Assembly: GCA_032622095.1 (NCBI GenBank)
Contig: CP136065.1
Span: forward strand, 21,256,134 to 21,320,133
Direction: 5' to 3'
Source: Siphonodentalium dalli
Taxonomy: Eukaryota > Mollusca > Scaphopoda > Gadilida > Siphonodentaliidae
DNA: 64,000 nt
In this document: positions 10,870 to 21,020 of the stretch, piece after piece
Layout: the number at the start of each line of letters is the position of its first letter
Position numbering within the stretch: position 1 is the stretch's first letter
Made by a program: the position numbers and the translations under genes
The notes under the pieces: model-generated
Databases searched by the model: none
What the model saw: only the letters and a program-made list of their open reading frames with translations
Told to the model about the DNA's origin: nothing

Positions 10870-11748
10870 TCATATGTGGGTTCTCTCATGTCTCGTCAGC
10901 ACACTCTTATCGTTGAATGACTTCCCGCACAAATCGCATTGATACGGGCTATCTCCGATGTGGATTCTCTTATGTCTCGTCAGGCTGCTCGATGTATTAA
11001 ATGATTTCCCGCATATATCACAATCGTAAGGATTATCTCCGGTGTGGGTTATCTTATGTCTCGTCAAGTTATTCTTATGTTTGAATGATTTTCCGCACAA
11101 ATCGCATTGATATGGGCTATCTCCGGTGTGGATTCTCTTATGTATCATCAAGCTGCTCGACCGATTAAATGATTTTCCGCACAAATCACATTGGTATGGG
11201 CTATCCCCGGTGTGGATTCTCTTATGTATCATCAAGTTGCTCGATTGATTAAATGATATCCCGCACAAATCGCATTGATACGGGCTATCTCCGGTGTGGA
11301 TTCTCTTATGTATCACCAAGCTGCTCGATTGATTAAATGATTTTCCGCACAAATCGCATTGATATGGGCTATCTCCGGTGTGGATTCTCTTATGTCTCGT
11401 CAGGTGGCCCGATTGATTAAATGATTTCCCGCATATATCACAATCGTAAGGATTATCTCCGGTGTGGATTCTCTTATGTATCACCAAGTTGCTCGACTGA
11501 TTAAATGATTTCCCGCATATATCACAATCGTAAGGATTATCTCCGGTGTGGATTCTCTTATGTATCACCAAGTTGCTCGACCGATTAAATGATTTCCCGC
11601 ATATATCACAATCATTATCTCCGGTGTGTATTATTTTATGTTTCGCCAATGTGCCCGATTGCTTAAACGATTTCCCGCATATATCACAATGATGTCGTCC
11701 ATTCCCCGTGTGGGCGGTCTCATTGGCAGTCAGGTTAGAATCTCCCAT
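10870..11748 (-). CDS. C2H2 zinc-finger protein, ten fingers
   Basis: A 292-residue intact ORF starting MGDSNLTANE and consisting almost wholly of ten C2H2 fingers (CDICGKSF...L..HKRIH), each with both Cys and both His. Linkers are TGDNPY or TGDSPY instead of the usual TGEKPY; the first linker lacks the Pro-Tyr pair. Such proteins bind DNA in the nucleus and usually regulate transcription, but no KRAB, SCAN, BTB or ZAD domain is present and the target is unknown. Finger cores differ at the DNA-reading positions (for example QSGTL, RSSNL, HKNNL, TSSSL, DKSVL). The first ATG lies about 55 bp below a TATA-like box, so a single-exon gene is possible. The array abuts decayed fingers and the 52-bp satellite. 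Confidence 0.75.
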   Translation of the reverse strand: MGDSNLTANETAHTGNGRHHCDICGKSFKQSGTLAKHKIIHTGDNDCDICGKSFNRSSNLVIHKRIHTGDNPYDCDICGKSFNQSSNLVIHKRIHTGDNPYDCDICGKSFNQSGHLTRHKRIHTGDSPYQCDLCGKSFNQSSSLVIHKRIHTGDSPYQCDLCGISFNQSSNLMIHKRIHTGDSPYQCDLCGKSFNRSSSLMIHKRIHTGDSPYQCDLCGKSFKHKNNLTRHKITHTGDNPYDCDICGKSFNTSSSLTRHKRIHIGDSPYQCDLCGKSFNDKSVLTRHERTHI

Positions 11749-11802
11749 CGTACGTGTGGAATTGTCCTAGATATATCACTGTATATATCTCATAAAGCTA
11801 GT

Positions 11803-11811
11803 CTTTATATA
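11803..11811 (-). promoter_or_regulatory. TATA-like box upstream of the zinc-finger ORF
   Basis: TATATAAAG on the minus strand, about 55 bp before the ATG at 11748. The spacing would allow a start site about 30 bp downstream with a very short leader. Support is motif and position only. Confidence 0.3.
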
Positions 11812-11819
11812 GATCTGAT

Positions 11820-12419
11820 CGAGTTCCATTAACACACTGTAACACGGGTCGAACAAAGGACGATGGAAATACCGAATTTTTTTGTTGAATAATGAATATA
11901 CAACATGCGTCTCAGTATGTGGTTGCGTTCAGTAGAACCTTTAAAAAACGATAGAAATTCATATTCAACCGTTTATTTGTATAAAATCCAAAATAAGGAT
12001 TGCGACCAACACAGAACAGAATAAATGGAATTTTGCAATTAAACATGTACCAAATAATATTTTGGTGTAGTTTGAACCAGTTTGTTGACTTTGAAAAAAT
12101 ATATAAAAAATTAGGCCCGACCAAGTTGGATACGTTTCTTCAGGATTAATTATTATTGTGGGTGGGGTCAATTTTTGTTCTGGGGACCTGTGCATATATT
12201 AGATTAGATTATTTATTGGTAATGATACAGATATCTATACAATTTTATTCAAAGATTTCACATGTATACAAATTGAATGAGCAATATGTAATACTAGGGG
12301 AATGCCCGTCACAAAATGGCGGGCATATAAATGTTCTTTGTTACTTTCTAGTGTCCGCGGTCATGAATAAATTCTCATTTCTATATTAGAAATGGAATGG
12401 TCATGCTTCTGTTTGTTGT
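11820..12419. other. No gene recognised
   Basis: AT-rich sequence; a few short ORFs without motifs. A short palindrome (ATGCCCGTCACAAAATGGCGGGCAT) lies near 12302-12326. Confidence 0.4.
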
Positions 12420-13340
12420 CACGGGATGCGCGTGGGAATACTTTATTTCACTAAAAACTGTATTTCTACACCCCACCCCCCATATATACGCGTGCATGCA
12501 CATATTGAACGAAACAAATTCAGCATATTACTTTAAATATTACTATATATACTAACTGAAAAATACTCAATTCTGGAGCCTTTATTCAGCGACGGAGGGG
12601 CTTGCGGCACATTTTTATCTTAACCCTTTACCCAACAAACCGGCCAAAACCGGCCAAATAAAGCTTCAACAGCCTAAAATATCTTCGGTCTGTCTCAATA
12701 GAACCATATAAATATGGATATCATTGGAACCGGCTCCTTGACCACATTGTGGTAGTTACAGTTATGCCCTGCGCCAATGCATTCTCTTATTTATGCGAGT
12801 CGACCATAGGTCGCCTCGCATATATAAGAGAATGCATTGGCCTAAAAAAACTCTTTTTTTAACACTTTTTACCATTTTTTCTTACATTCTTTAACAATTT
12901 TATAATTTTTAATGTGTTAAGCCAATGCATTCTCTTATATATGCGAGGCGACCTATGGTCGACTCGCATATATAAGAGAATGTATTGGCACAGGGCCCTT
13001 CTGTTGGGTAAAGGGTTAAACGGATCCCCCTTGTGAGCTTGTATTCAACATGCAGCCTATGGATCACTGGCTCCTGCACTGCTGCTCATTTGTGGGAACA
13101 CTTTATTTCAATAATACTGTATTTTCTACCCCCACTCTCTCCCCAACCCACATATATGCATGCACATATGGAGCGCAACAATCAAGATATTCAAGTTTAC
13201 TTTATTACTATATACTAACTGAAACAGGCTCTATTCGGGAGCCTTTATTTAGCGGGGCCCCATTGTGCGCTTGGCGCACATTCTATGATCTTGAAAAGCG
13301 CGCGCTTCGCGCACATTTTGATCTTTTAAACATTCTTTTT
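12420..13340 (-). mobile_element. Two Helitron-like family 2 fragments in direct repeat
   Basis: Bases 12430-12615 and 13100-13320 share the words GGGAACACTTTATTTCA, CTGTATTT, ATATACTAACTGAAA and GGAGCCTTTATT. On the minus strand each runs GGCTCCCGAATAGAGCCTG-like hairpin, then TTTCAGTTAG followed by T, a Helitron-style 3' end. A TTAA-type MITE lies between the two copies. Confidence 0.5.
12624..13015. mobile_element. TTAA-flanked MITE with two internal palindromes
   Basis: Perfect 14-bp terminal inverted repeats CCCTTTACCCAACA, with TTAA at 12620-12623 and 13016-13019, as expected for piggyBac-type insertion. Inside are two 68-70 bp near-perfect palindromes (12773-12840 and 12921-12989), each with arms CCAATGCATTCTCTTATATA around a GTCGACC/GGTCGCC centre. 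No ORF, so non-autonomous. Related copies: 53295-53555 and 840-960. Confidence 0.8.
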
Positions 13341-13634
13341 ATCAGATTTACACTCAACTGAAAGATTAAAAGAGCATTATTTATTAATTAGCGTCGGCAG
13401 TATTGTTTACACTGTATTATATAGTCCCGGCCGGGAATGTGGTTTTTCTAACCGAGTTCCGGCGAATCTGCTGAACGGTATACCCACTGGCGGGAAGTCA
13501 GACTGTGTCCATTCGCCATCTTCTGTGTTTACCGGATACTCCTTCGTTTCCACACTCAATGCACAATTTGCACAACAAAGACAGCATTCTTTACTTATGT
13601 TCACACCGAACTGGCAAATTAAAATACCACATTA

Positions 13635-13815
13635 GCCAGGGGGGGGGGGGGTCAGGAAAAAAATTACGGATACAAGGTGGAAATTTTGTGTTTTTCAGTT
13701 TTGGGGACCCACCACCCCGGGAGCGTAAGTTTTTTTCCACCCAGGTCTGGGACACCCACCGGGACCGTAAGTTTTTTCCACCCAGGTCTGGGACACCCAC
13801 CCCCAAAATTGATAA
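13635..13815 (+). mobile_element. G/C-tract hAT-like MITE copy
   Basis: Starts CCAGGGGGGGGGGGG then TCAGGAAAAAAATTACGG; contains GGGGACCCACCACCCCGG and a 49-bp direct duplication around CCCAGGTCTGGGACACCCAC. The right end lacks the expected CCCTG. Confidence 0.55.
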
Positions 13816-15392
13816 TGTAAACATGTAAACTGTTGTATTTGCATGCGCGTTAGCAAAATTCAGTGCGGAATCTTCGGGCGCCCGATACAAATGGTGCCAG
13901 GATCACCTTGCTCTGACGCCCCCTTGGATCCGTTTGTCTCCATGTGGGAAATCACTGATGAGCAATGATGAGCTCCCCTTAAAATCATTCTAGGCGAGTG
14001 GCGGGTAGCTCTTATAAAAAAAGGCCGAAGGCCTGAGGGGGAAGTATGGGAGGGGGTCAGGAGGCTTTCCCCGGAACATTTTGAATATTAAATGCTCTGA
14101 GATTGAATCTGGAGCCTTTTAATGATCCAATCAGTGAACAACACGTTATTATGTGACTTAAGTCACTGTAGTCATTTATCGACATCGACCATGTACTTCG
14201 ACCACGTGGTCACTGTATTTATCGTTTATTCAATATCTTGACTGATATCACACTGTCCAATCGGCTCGCGGAATACCAGTGTGAACGTCAGAATACCAGT
14301 GCTGTACAGGAGAATACCAGTGTTTTAAGCGATATGATGGTACCATAATTAGAACAGGACGGCTAAATAACAAAACAAAAGACAATGGAAAGGTATATAC
14401 GATCAATTTTGCATTTACCCAGTGGAGGGGTCACCTGGTGATGTTCAGTTCGACTCGGGGCGATCTGGCCTTCGTTTAAAGCAGAAAAATAGGGTGTACA
14501 AACTCGTAGGGTGGTGGTCAAATTTTGCCCTAATCGGTATTCTAGTGCGTTTTGTTTAATTCCTGAGCATAACTTGCGGAATTTTTTATAAAATTCCGAC
14601 AGCGGAATCTATTGGCAAAATTTGCACATCGAAATCACTGGCATGTATTAGTTGGAAATACACGAAAATAAATCGAAACGAGGGGCGGTGATCACAGAAA
14701 ATGGCACGGCGAACTACCGGTGCGTGCCAACGAGGGCTACCAGTGCCAAATTGTCTTTATATGGTAAGTTATATCGGGTATATGTCGGGGGACGTTTTAG
14801 ATTCGGTTTAAGCTATAGGAATGTCTCATCCCCTCATCAAATTTGGGCACAATCGATCAAGAATGGTACATGTGTGGGTCTAAGATATGAAAGTTCGAAA
14901 TTTTAAGTACGGCGATACTCAACATTGGTGGAACATAAAGTAACAATTTAGTTGACAAATTTCCCTTTATTCGGTATTGGCACTGAGTTAGTTCCATATC
15001 AATTGGATTTAAACAGTTAGTTTAAACTAATGTTTAACTTTTGCAAATAAGTCTATCATTAAATAGGGAACACGTTCTAATTCTAATGGAATGATATTTC
15101 TAATTATCCCAGCAAATGTTGCATATATGGGGAGACTTGTTCCCAAAATTTAGAAAGTAATTGATATTATGGGGCATGCATATATTTGCCTATATGTTGA
15201 GTTCTTCGTCGATTTTAAGGCGTTACCGTATGTATACTATGCATGGATCTGTGTGTGTCATTATTTGATGTACTAGTATTGGATGTCTTAACTAAAGATG
15301 AATGAGTTATATACATATGTGTATATATATAATATATGGATGGACCTGCGAGTAGACGAATGTGTATTTATTTATATATATATATATATATA
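13816..15392. other. No gene recognised; short motif cluster
   Basis: Three to four copies of GAATACCAGTG spaced about 19-21 bp lie at 14270-14325. At 14690-14770 a short ORF starting AAAATGGCACGGCG runs into TATATGGTAAGTT, a good 5' splice site; it could be a first exon but has no partner exon. An AT microsatellite ends the region (15369-15391). Confidence 0.35.
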
Positions 15393-15767
15393 CTAACCGA
15401 TTAGCCCGACGTCGTATGGGCTATTCAAAAACCAAATTTCAAGTCGATAGCTCCACCCGTTTCCGAGATCTCGTCTGCGCATGCGCGAAGCTGGCGTCGC
15501 ACGGGCTCGGCGACCCGATAACATTCGTATCCGGGGCAAGATACATTACATAGCAAATTTCAAGTCGATAGCTCCACCCGTTTCCGAGATCTCGTCTGCG
15601 CATGCGCGAAGCGGGCGCCGCACGGTCTCGCAAATACGACAACGCCCACAGCCTGGTCAAACTACACACACGTACCAAGTTTCGTCCCGATCGGTCGAGA
15701 ATCGTAGATTTGTATAAATGACAGACAAACAGACAGACAGACAGAGGTCTTCAAAATATATATGAGA
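15393..15767 (-). mobile_element. Helitron-like element, copy 1 of a tandem run
   Basis: On the minus strand it starts TCTCATATATATTTTGAAGA and ends with a GC hairpin (GCCCATACGACGTCGGGC) 13 bp before TTAG in an AT microsatellite. Non-autonomous: no Rep/helicase ORF. Degenerate at the 3' terminus (TTAG rather than CTAG). Confidence 0.6.
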
Positions 15768-16505
15768 CTAGAAGGTGACCCGACTTCGTCCGGGCTTTGA
15801 CCTTGAATTGTCCATTTTGAAGGTCAAGGTCAAGTGGGGTCACGATTTGACCAGTCCAAAAACACTGCCCGGACAAAAGTACCCGACAAACGTGCCCGTC
15901 GAAATCCATCCGGGTTTACCCGATTTGACCTTGAATTGATCATTTTGAAGGTCAAGGTCAGGTCGGGGTCACGATTTGACCCGTCCAAAACACCCAGTGG
16001 ACAAAAGAAACCCCACGTATCAAATTTCGTCGAAATCCCATCAAAATTGGCGATTTGACCTTGAAGTTACCCGATTTCAAGGTCAAGGTCACGTCGCACG
16101 GGCAAATGAATATGCTTATGAGACTCGCCATAAGAAAGTACCCCCACATACCAAGTTTCATCCAAATCCCGTGATATTCGGGCGTTTGACCTTGAAATGA
16201 CCCGATTTCAAGGTCAAGGTCACGTCGCACGGACAAATGAATATGCTTATGAGACTCGCCATAAGAAAGTACCCCCACATACCAAGTTTCATCGAAATCC
16301 CGTGATATTCGGGCGTTTGACCTTGAAATGACACGATTTCAAGGTCAAGGTCATGTCGCACGGACAAATTAATATGCCTATGTTCGTCCCCGGCCGAAAA
16401 TACCCCCACATACCAAGTTTCATCGAAATCGGGTCGGCCGTTTTCGAGTTCATCGCGAACACACACACACACAGGCAGACAGATCTTCCAAAAATATATA
16501 ATAGA
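15768..16505 (-). mobile_element. Helitron-like element, copy 2 of a tandem run
   Basis: Minus-strand start TCTATTATATATTTTTGGAA, end hairpin AGCCCGGACGAAGTCGGGT then CACCTTCTAG, which is directly followed by the TC of copy 1. The interior has ~120-bp direct repeats around GACCTTGAAATGACCCGATT and CCACATACCAAGTTTCATC, also present at 31953-32617. Confidence 0.65.
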
Positions 16506-17189
16506 CTAGCGGATGAGCCCGACGTTGTCCGGGCTATTCAAAAACCAAATTTCAAGTCGATAGCTCCACCCGTTGTCCGGGCTATTCAAAAACCAAATTT
16601 CAAGTCGATAGCTCCACCCGTTTCCGAGATCTGGTCTGCGCATGCGCGAAGCTGGCGTCGCACGGGCTCGGCGACCCGATAAAATTCGTATCCGGGGCAA
16701 GATACATTCACATACCAAATTTCAAGTCGATAGCTCCACCCGTTTCCGAGATATCGTCTGCGCATGCGCGAAGCTGGTGTCGCACGGGCTCGGCGACCCG
16801 ATACAATTCGTATCCGGGGCAAGATACATTCACATACCAAATTTCAAGTCGATAGCTCCACCCGTTTCCGAGATCTCGTCTGCGCATGCGCGAAGCTGGC
16901 GTCGCACGGGCTCGGCGACCCGATAAAATTCGTATCCGGGGCAAGATACTTTCACATAGCAAATTTCATGTCGATAGCTCTACCCGTTTCCGAGATCTCG
17001 TCTGCGCATGCGCGAAGCGGGCGCCGCACGGGCTCGACAATACGACAACGTCCACCGCCTGGTCAAACTACACACACCTACCAAGTTTCGTCCCGATCGG
17101 TCGAGAATCGTAGATTTGTATAAATGACAGACAAACAAACAAACAAACAAACATACATACAGACAGAGGTCTTCAAAATATATATGAGA
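16506..17189 (-). mobile_element. Helitron-like element, copy 3 of a tandem run
   Basis: Minus-strand start TCTCATATATATTTTGAAGA; 3' end hairpin AGCCCGGACAACGTCGGGCT then CATCCGCTAG, joined without spacer to the TC of copy 2. Contains the 122-bp subrepeat listed separately. Confidence 0.65.
16545..17080 (-). repeat. 122-bp tandem subrepeat inside the Helitron
   Basis: About four units containing CAAATTTCAAGTCGATAGCT, CCACCCGTTTCCGAGAT and CGTCTGCGCATGCGCGAAG. Further single units occur at 15430-15640, 17225-17690 and 31725-31920. Serial ORFs on both strands arise from this repeat and have no known domain. Confidence 0.8.
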
Positions 17190-17776
17190 CTAGCCGATGA
17201 GCCCGACGTTGTCCGGGCTATTCAAAAACCAAATTTCAAGTCGATAGCACTACCCGTTTCCGAGATATGATCTGCGCATGCGCGAAGCTGGCGTCGCAAG
17301 CGACCCGATAAAATTCGGCTATTCAAAAACCAAATTTCAAGTCTATAGCTCTACCCGTTTCCGAGATCTGGTCTGCGGATGCAGCTCCACCCGTTTCCGA
17401 GATCTGGTCGGCGCATGCGCGAAGCTGGCGTCGCACGGGCTCGGCGACCCGATAAAATTCGTATCCGGGGCAAGATACATTCACATACCAAATTTCAAGT
17501 CGATAGCTCCACCCGTTTCCAAGATCTCGTCTGCGCATGCGCGAAGCTGGCGTCGCACGGGCTCGGCGACCCGATAAAAATCGTATCCGGGGCAAGATAC
17601 ATTCACATAGTAAATTTCAATTCGATAGCTCCACCCGTTTCCGAGATCTCGTCTGCGCATGCGCGAAGCGGGCGCCGCACGGGCTCGCCAATACGACAAC
17701 GTCCACCGCCTGGTCAAACTACACACACGTACCAAGTTTCGTCCCGATCGGTCGAGAATCGTAGATTTGTATTAAT

Positions 17777-17810
<34 letters not shown>

Positions 17811-17829
17811 GGTCTTCAAAATATATATT
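17190..17829 (-). mobile_element. Helitron-like element, copy 4 of a tandem run
   Basis: Minus-strand 3' end hairpin AGCCCGGACAACGTCGGGCT then CATCGGCTAG, joined to copy 3. The 5' end reads AAATATATATTTTGAAGACC and lacks the expected TCTC, and it lies directly against the LTR at 17831, which may have replaced it. Confidence 0.6.
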
Positions 17830-17830
17830 T

Positions 17831-18174
17831 TGGCCAAATTGGACGCCAAAAGCGTGACCGAGTTATGTAGCGTCCCAAACCCTTTTGGCGCTAATTAAGC
17901 GGACATACCATGAAAATGAGCCCGGTCCCTCATTAGGGGTTGCATGAGACAACTCTGAATAATATATACAAAATATACTTAACCGTATCTTAATCCAGGA
18001 AATACAGAAATACAAGAACAAACACACAAGAGTCACGTCACAACGTCCTTTCAGCACTTTAACATAAAACAGAATCCGTGTGTCCTCCTCAACGTCCGAG
18101 CTCAGAATGGCGGTCGTCATCCTGCTTCCGCCCGGCGTGACGTCCTGCGTGACGTCATAACTGTACTCGCCACA
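17831..18174 (-). mobile_element. 3' LTR of a Gypsy-like retrotransposon
   Basis: On the minus strand it begins TGTGGCGAGTAC right after a purine tract and can end ...GGCCA at 17831, giving a TG...CA element of 344 bp. It contains two GTGACGTC motifs, one a full TGACGTCA (CRE-like), in the U3 part and TATA-like words in the middle. No matching 5' LTR lies in the window, so the left boundary is inferred from TG/CA and from where the Helitron sequence starts. Confidence 0.55.
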
Positions 18175-18187
18175 CTTCCCCCTTCTC
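18175..18187 (-). promoter_or_regulatory. Polypurine tract
   Basis: GAGAAGGGGGAAG on the minus strand immediately before the TGTGG of the LTR, the expected place for the plus-strand priming site of an LTR retrotransposon. Confidence 0.6.
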
Positions 18188-18412
18188 ACTCAGGAATGCG
18201 TCCCGCATATAGAAATAATAATAAGTGCCTCCCTCTGAATAATGTCAAACACAAGTTCATCTGTTCCCAGAATTCTTCATCAGAATGTCATGGAACTTCT
18301 CAACATCCATCATTCTGTTTTCAATGAAAGTGGTTGTGGTCTCTCTGAATCCTGCAACACTTCTTATAATTGTAGTGACTGTCAAACCTCCCACATTGCA
18401 TTGAGTGGCTCT
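18188..18412 (-). other. Untranslated part of the LTR element
   Basis: Between the end of the C-terminal ORF (18413) and the polypurine tract. No domain recognised; stops in all minus-strand frames. Confidence 0.4.
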
Positions 18413-19162
18413 TTATCTGCTTTCTTTCTTCTCCTCTTTACTGCTGTCTGATTTGTTGGTTTCTGTCTTTTCTTCATCCTTTCCTTTCTCCTCTTTACTG
18501 CTGTCCGATTTGTTGGTTTCTGTCTTTTCTTCATCCTTTCCTTTCTCCTTTCCCGACTCGAAGACATCATCCGACAGGCTCCCAACATAGGTTGAGGGGT
18601 CTGATTCTTCCGAGACCATTTCTGCTGCTGGAGACTGCATGGGTTCAGAAACAGAAACATCAGGCTCTCTTCTCACACGTTCTTCACGTCTAACTGTGGG
18701 CGAATGTTTTCTTGGAGAGCGTTGGACGACGGACCGCACCTTAGGTTCAGGTAAGTGGCTGCAGCGACAACGATGATGGCTATCTTTCGAGCGGCTCATC
18801 CTCCGACATCTCTGAGGCGATCGCGATCTTCTGTCCCTTCTTTCTCTTGCCCATTTCAGTTGTTCTATTGTCTGCAAATGTTTTCGAGTTTCTAAATGTT
18901 TGGAAAAGTTGGACGACTTGTCCGTAACGAAATCACACGGCCGACATTTACGCTCTTCTCTCCTAGGGATCCGATAACCGTCAAGTTTCGTCGACTTCGG
19001 CTCCACTGGGCCCTCATCACCGTCATGCCCAGGTGGTCCGACCACACCAAGTGGCCCGCGAGCACCTGGTATTCCAGTCAAGCCCGTCTTTCCCAGAACA
19101 CCGTCCCGTCCATGTTTGCCACTTTTTCCTCTGTCTCCCGCTATCCCTGAAAGTCCTTTCCC
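18413..19162 (-). CDS. Collagen repeat, C2H2 finger and Arg/Ser- and Glu/Lys-rich tail (frame -1)
   Basis: This frame is open from the GGGAAAG site at 19156-19162 to a stop at 18413. It continues the Gly-X-Y register of the upstream ORF for about 45 residues (for example GIPGARGPLGVVGPPGHDG), then a C2H2-like finger (CRPCDF...H...H, spacing 2-12-5), then an Arg/Ser stretch (RRDRRSRSPQRCRR) and an acidic/basic tail with a 19-residue exact duplication (KGKDEEKTETNKSDSSKEE). The family is not known to me. It could be expressed by -1 frameshifting from the retropepsin ORF or be separated by a frameshift mutation. It ends about 225 bp before the polypurine tract, the place where pol or an env-like gene normally ends. 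Confidence 0.5.
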   Translation of the reverse strand, partial: GKGLSGIAGDRGKSGKHGRDGVLGKTGLTGIPGARGPLGVVGPPGHDGDEGPVEPKSTKLDGYRIPRREERKCRPCDFVTDKSSNFSKHLETRKHLQTIEQLKWARERRDRRSRSPQRCRRMSRSKDSHHRCRCSHLPEPKVRSVVQRSPRKHSPTVRREERVRREPDVSVSEPMQSPAAEMVSEESDPSTYVGSLSDDVFESGKEKGKDEEKTETNKSDSSKEEKGKDEEKTETNKSDSSKEEKKESR

Positions 19163-20079
19163 CGCCTTCCGCTCTCGCCTGACTTTCCTGGGTAGACCAC
19201 AGGTCCTCGCAAACCATCAGTTCCTGGATTTCCTCTTGGGCCTGTTGGTCCCGGGAGGCCTTTCAGATCTGAGCAAGAACATTCGCGCTGATATATTTCC
19301 TTGTCGCCCTTGATTCCCGAGATATTGAGAAGGTAAGTGATATTCGACAGTGAAGTAGCAATATCGGGTACGTCACCCTTTGCTCCCCGTGCCCCATCCT
19401 TTCCCTTGGATCCGTTCATTCCATTGCATCCAGGCTCTCCTTGTTCACCTGACTGTCCGGGTTCACCGCCCCTGCCCGGTCGTCCGTCCCTCCCACTGAC
19501 ACCAGGGTGACCCGGTACTCCGCGATAACAACGCTGTCCTGTTTGTCCAGCATTCCCTCTGTCGCCGTTCGGTCCCATTCTTTTCACGGTACGTGACTTG
19601 CCATTTATATGGAAAACTTTGCCAATGACATCCACTACACAACTGTATTTCTCCATGAAGTCCAACCCCAAGATACAGGGTGATCCAACATCAGCTATGA
19701 CAATTTCTTGCTGGTAGCTCCCATCTTCGATCTTTATATCAAACAGAGCGCTGCCTTTAGCTGAAAGTCTCTGATCATTCACCGAGTAAAGGTTTCTCTT
19801 CAATGGATAAACATCTGGATGACATTTCTCATCTATCTTCTCAAACACATCCATAGACAAAAGGGAAAGGCTCGCTCCAGTGTCTATCAAACCATACACC
19901 AACTGCTCATTCACGTCGATAGCGATGTGCAGTCCCGTTTCATCAGGTTGCAGCTCCTGTCTGGTTTTAGCAGGGCTTATTCTTTTACGCCGCTTTCTTC
20001 GAGAACGAACTGCTCTCATATGAGGGTTCGGTTCTCTGCATTGTACTGCTCTGTGTCCTGGCTTATTGCAGCGAAAACA
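19141..20079 (-). CDS. Gag zinc knuckle - retropepsin - collagen-like ORF
   Basis: One open frame. It begins within a CCHC knuckle (CFRCNKPGHRAVQC, 20038-20079), passes an in-frame ATG at 20019 and enters a retropepsin: LIDTGASLSLL is the active site (residues 44-54 from that ATG) and ILGLDFM (116-122) is the usual downstream motif. From residue 149 the chain is collagen: about 22 Gly-X-Y triplets with one Gly replaced by Cys, a 27-residue gap with an NIS/NIT glycosylation-type motif, then more triplets to the stop at 19141. In Gypsy elements the protease is followed by reverse transcriptase; none is seen here. Either the element picked up a host collagen segment in place of pol, or a rearrangement joined them; the 3' polypurine tract and LTR downstream favour the first. 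Confidence 0.6.
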   Translation of the reverse strand, partial: CFRCNKPGHRAVQCREPNPHMRAVRSRRKRRKRISPAKTRQELQPDETGLHIAIDVNEQLVYGLIDTGASLSLLSMDVFEKIDEKCHPDVYPLKRNLYSVNDQRLSAKGSALFDIKIEDGSYQQEIVIADVGSPCILGLDFMEKYSCVVDVIGKVFHINGKSRTVKRMGPNGDRGNAGQTGQRCYRGVPGHPGVSGRDGRPGRGGEPGQSGEQGEPGCNGMNGSKGKDGARGAKGDVPDIATSLSNITYLLNISGIKGDKEIYQRECSCSDLKGLPGPTGPRGNPGTDGLRGPVVYPGKSGESGRRGKDFQG

Positions 20080-20525
20080 GCGGAGGGGTTGTCTAATCCC
20101 GATACTGTCCCTCTACTGGCCACCGTTCTGAATAATTCCTTGGCTCTGGACGAGTGTCCTGGGGTGACATTGACCCATTACCAGTCATTCTCGTGATAAG
20201 GTTCGTCAGATGATCTATTTGGCGCTGCATATTCTCGAAGTGAGGATCTCCAGACTTGGACTGTCTTGATTTCCTTAAGTAGAAGTACGGAACGCTTCAA
20301 GTCCAACAGCTAGTTGAACTGCTGAGTCTAAGTCATTTGGTCGCGCTTGCCTTATCTTCCAAACCATATCTACATCTCCCTTGAGTACATCGCAGAATGT
20401 GTCCACAGCTAATGTTTCTTGTAACAGGTGCACAGGCATAAGCCATCCCAACTGTGTGTTTGACTCGGTACCCTAAGTCGGTAAGTGATTCATCTTTCAG
20501 CCTGTGAATGCTCCTAAGTTCTTAC
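20080..20525 (-). pseudogene. Gypsy-like gag remnant
   Basis: Minus-strand fragments in two frames resemble the C-terminal capsid of Gypsy elements: LKDESLTDLGYRVK and then, after a frameshift, WKIRQARPNDLDSAVQLAVG-type sequence with LEAF. A stop follows. The fragment is cut off at about 20525 where a different repeat starts, so the N-terminal gag and the 5' LTR are missing. Confidence 0.55.
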
Positions 20526-20526
20526 T

Positions 20527-21020
20527 TACAGGGGTGGTTACGGTTGCTAGGGACATACCCGAAATCGAAAAATGCTGAGCTGACTGATATTATGGTAGTT
20601 TTGACAAACTATAAATATAAACTACGTCATTATCAGTTTATGGTGAAACTATTGTAATAGTTATTGTTAGTGTGGGTTCGACTTTAAAAATTACTATATA
20701 TTTATGGTAACGGTTGCTAGGGACATACCAGACATCGAAAAATGCACACATGACTGATATTATGGCAGTTTTAACAAACTAAACTACGTCATGTAATATT
20801 TTTATATTATTATATTATTATAATTGTTGTTAGTGTGAACTTGGCAGTAAAGTTGCCGTATTCGTTACCTAACAGGGGTGTAATGGTTGCTATGGACATA
20901 CCCACCTTTGAGAACATACCATATGTATGAGTTTCTGGTAATTTAACTGATATAACTGTTTCATAATATGGTATGAGTTTCGGGAAATTTACATGATATA
21001 ATTGTTTCATAATATGCCAT
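20527..21020 (+). repeat. ~170-bp repeat, left arm
   Basis: Units start near 20531, 20704 and 20875 with GGTTACGGTTGCTAGGGACA or close variants; the last is truncated. Confidence 0.65.

Noticed and set aside
14690-14770. First exon of a host gene (ATG followed by a good 5' splice site)
   Set aside because: Short, no similarity and no acceptor-flanked partner exon found; kept only as a remark.
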